NCBI GenBank assembly: GCA_007674295.1
Contig: CM017454.1
Location: forward strand, 1 to 64,000
Direction: 5' to 3'
DNA: 64,000 nt
Source: Antonospora locustae
Taxonomy: Eukaryota; Microsporidia
Shown here: one piece after another, positions 63,782 through 64,000 of the stretch
Layout: the number at the start of each line of letters is the position of its first letter
Position numbering within the stretch: the first letter of the stretch is position 1
The notes under the pieces: generated by a model
What the model saw: only the letters and a program-made list of their open reading frames with translations
Database searches by the model: none
What the model was told of the DNA's origin: nothing
Position numbers and translations under genes: made by a program

Positions 63782-64000
63782 TTACTGAGACCTGTCGCCC
63801 ACGCCAAGGACGATGCAGTCGAGTGCACACGTGCACGTGTCGCAGCCCTCGGGCACGTCTGCGTGCACTCCGCTGCGCACGTGCTCAAAAAGAACGCGTA
63901 GAAGCTGCGTGCGCACAAAGTCAACGCTTCGGCACCAGTCGATTCTCCACGAAAGATTCGTTTTGCTGTAGAACGCGTTTGGCGCGAAGTTTGCGAACAC
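63782..64000 (-). CDS. Unidentified gene, 3' part only
   Basis: The last 72 codons of a gene that begins beyond the right edge. The end includes 'NLSWRIDWCRSVDFVRTQLL' and a Cys-rich stretch 'CDTCTCALDCIVLGVGDRSQ'. No family recognised from this fragment. It precedes uL1 on the same strand by 39 bp. Confidence 0.55.
   Translation of the reverse strand: MFANFAPNAFYSKTNLSWRIDWCRSVDFVRTQLLRVLFEHVRSGVHADVPEGCDTCTCALDCIVLGVGDRSQ

Noticed and set aside
1..64000. tRNA genes, CRISPR arrays, spliceosomal introns
   Set aside because: No cloverleaf with a GTTCRA-type T-loop was found in any spacer by eye. No regular short repeats with spacers exist. Ribosomal-protein genes read through without GTAAGT/TACTAAC-type introns. 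A tRNA or covariance-model scan would settle the RNA part.

Overview
The window reads as nuclear DNA of a microsporidian, a highly reduced obligate intracellular fungal relative. The genes are eukaryotic (class I histone deacetylase, CCT zeta, PP2A, casein kinase 2, septin, Brf1, Ssu72, Doa10, COPI zeta, clathrin-adaptor mu, H2B, eukaryote-type uL1, uL2, uS7 and uS14). They appear intronless, are shorter than in yeast or animals, and are often less than 100 bp apart. Most start codons are preceded within about 20 bases by a run of three to five C, the start-proximal signal known from microsporidia. Base composition is moderate. The LRR expansion and higher GC suggest a lineage outside the very AT-rich genera, but I cannot name the species.

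Layout. (1) 1-12.6 kb is a gene-poor, repeat-rich block that looks subtelomeric. It holds four secreted leucine-rich-repeat (LRR) genes on the minus strand. Three share an N-terminal part that I read as BTB/POZ-like modules; the first of these is broken. A directly repeated segment (1-1450 and 4566-5905), decayed sequence (5.9-7.65 kb) and one orphan plus-strand gene (7662-8330) lie among them. (2) 13-64 kb is the compact core with about 45 genes. DNA/chromatin/transcription: PNKP, Brf1, HDAC, FHA protein, Ssu72, SNF2 helicase, H2B, C2H2 factor, homeodomain protein, Cyc8/Ssn6-like TPR protein. RNA and ribosome biogenesis: Pop1, Mpp10, Pwp2, CCCH protein, Dbp5, 5S rRNA, uS7, uS14, uL1, uL2. Secretory pathway and ER: cis-prenyltransferase, Doa10, P58/DNAJC3-like protein, Bet1-like SNARE, adaptor mu, COPI zeta. 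Isoprenoid and lipid metabolism: phosphomevalonate kinase, ICMT, cytochrome b5 reductase, saccharopine-dehydrogenase-like protein. Signalling and cytoskeleton: PP2A catalytic subunit, CK2 alpha, septin, CCT6.

How they fit together. Phosphomevalonate kinase, cis-prenyltransferase and ICMT mark a retained mevalonate route that feeds dolichol and protein prenylation. Mpp10, Pwp2, Pop1 and the 5S gene cover rRNA processing. HDAC, Ssn6-like protein and DNA-binding factors form a plausible repressor set.

Most notable items: the secreted BTB-like/LRR family; a decayed bacterial-type DusA tRNA-dihydrouridine synthase (35137-35465); a septin without P-loop lysine; a J-domain protein without HPD; and a divergent gene pair with 17 bp between start codons and one C5/G5 box. 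No tRNA, CRISPR, phage or intact transposon was recognised.
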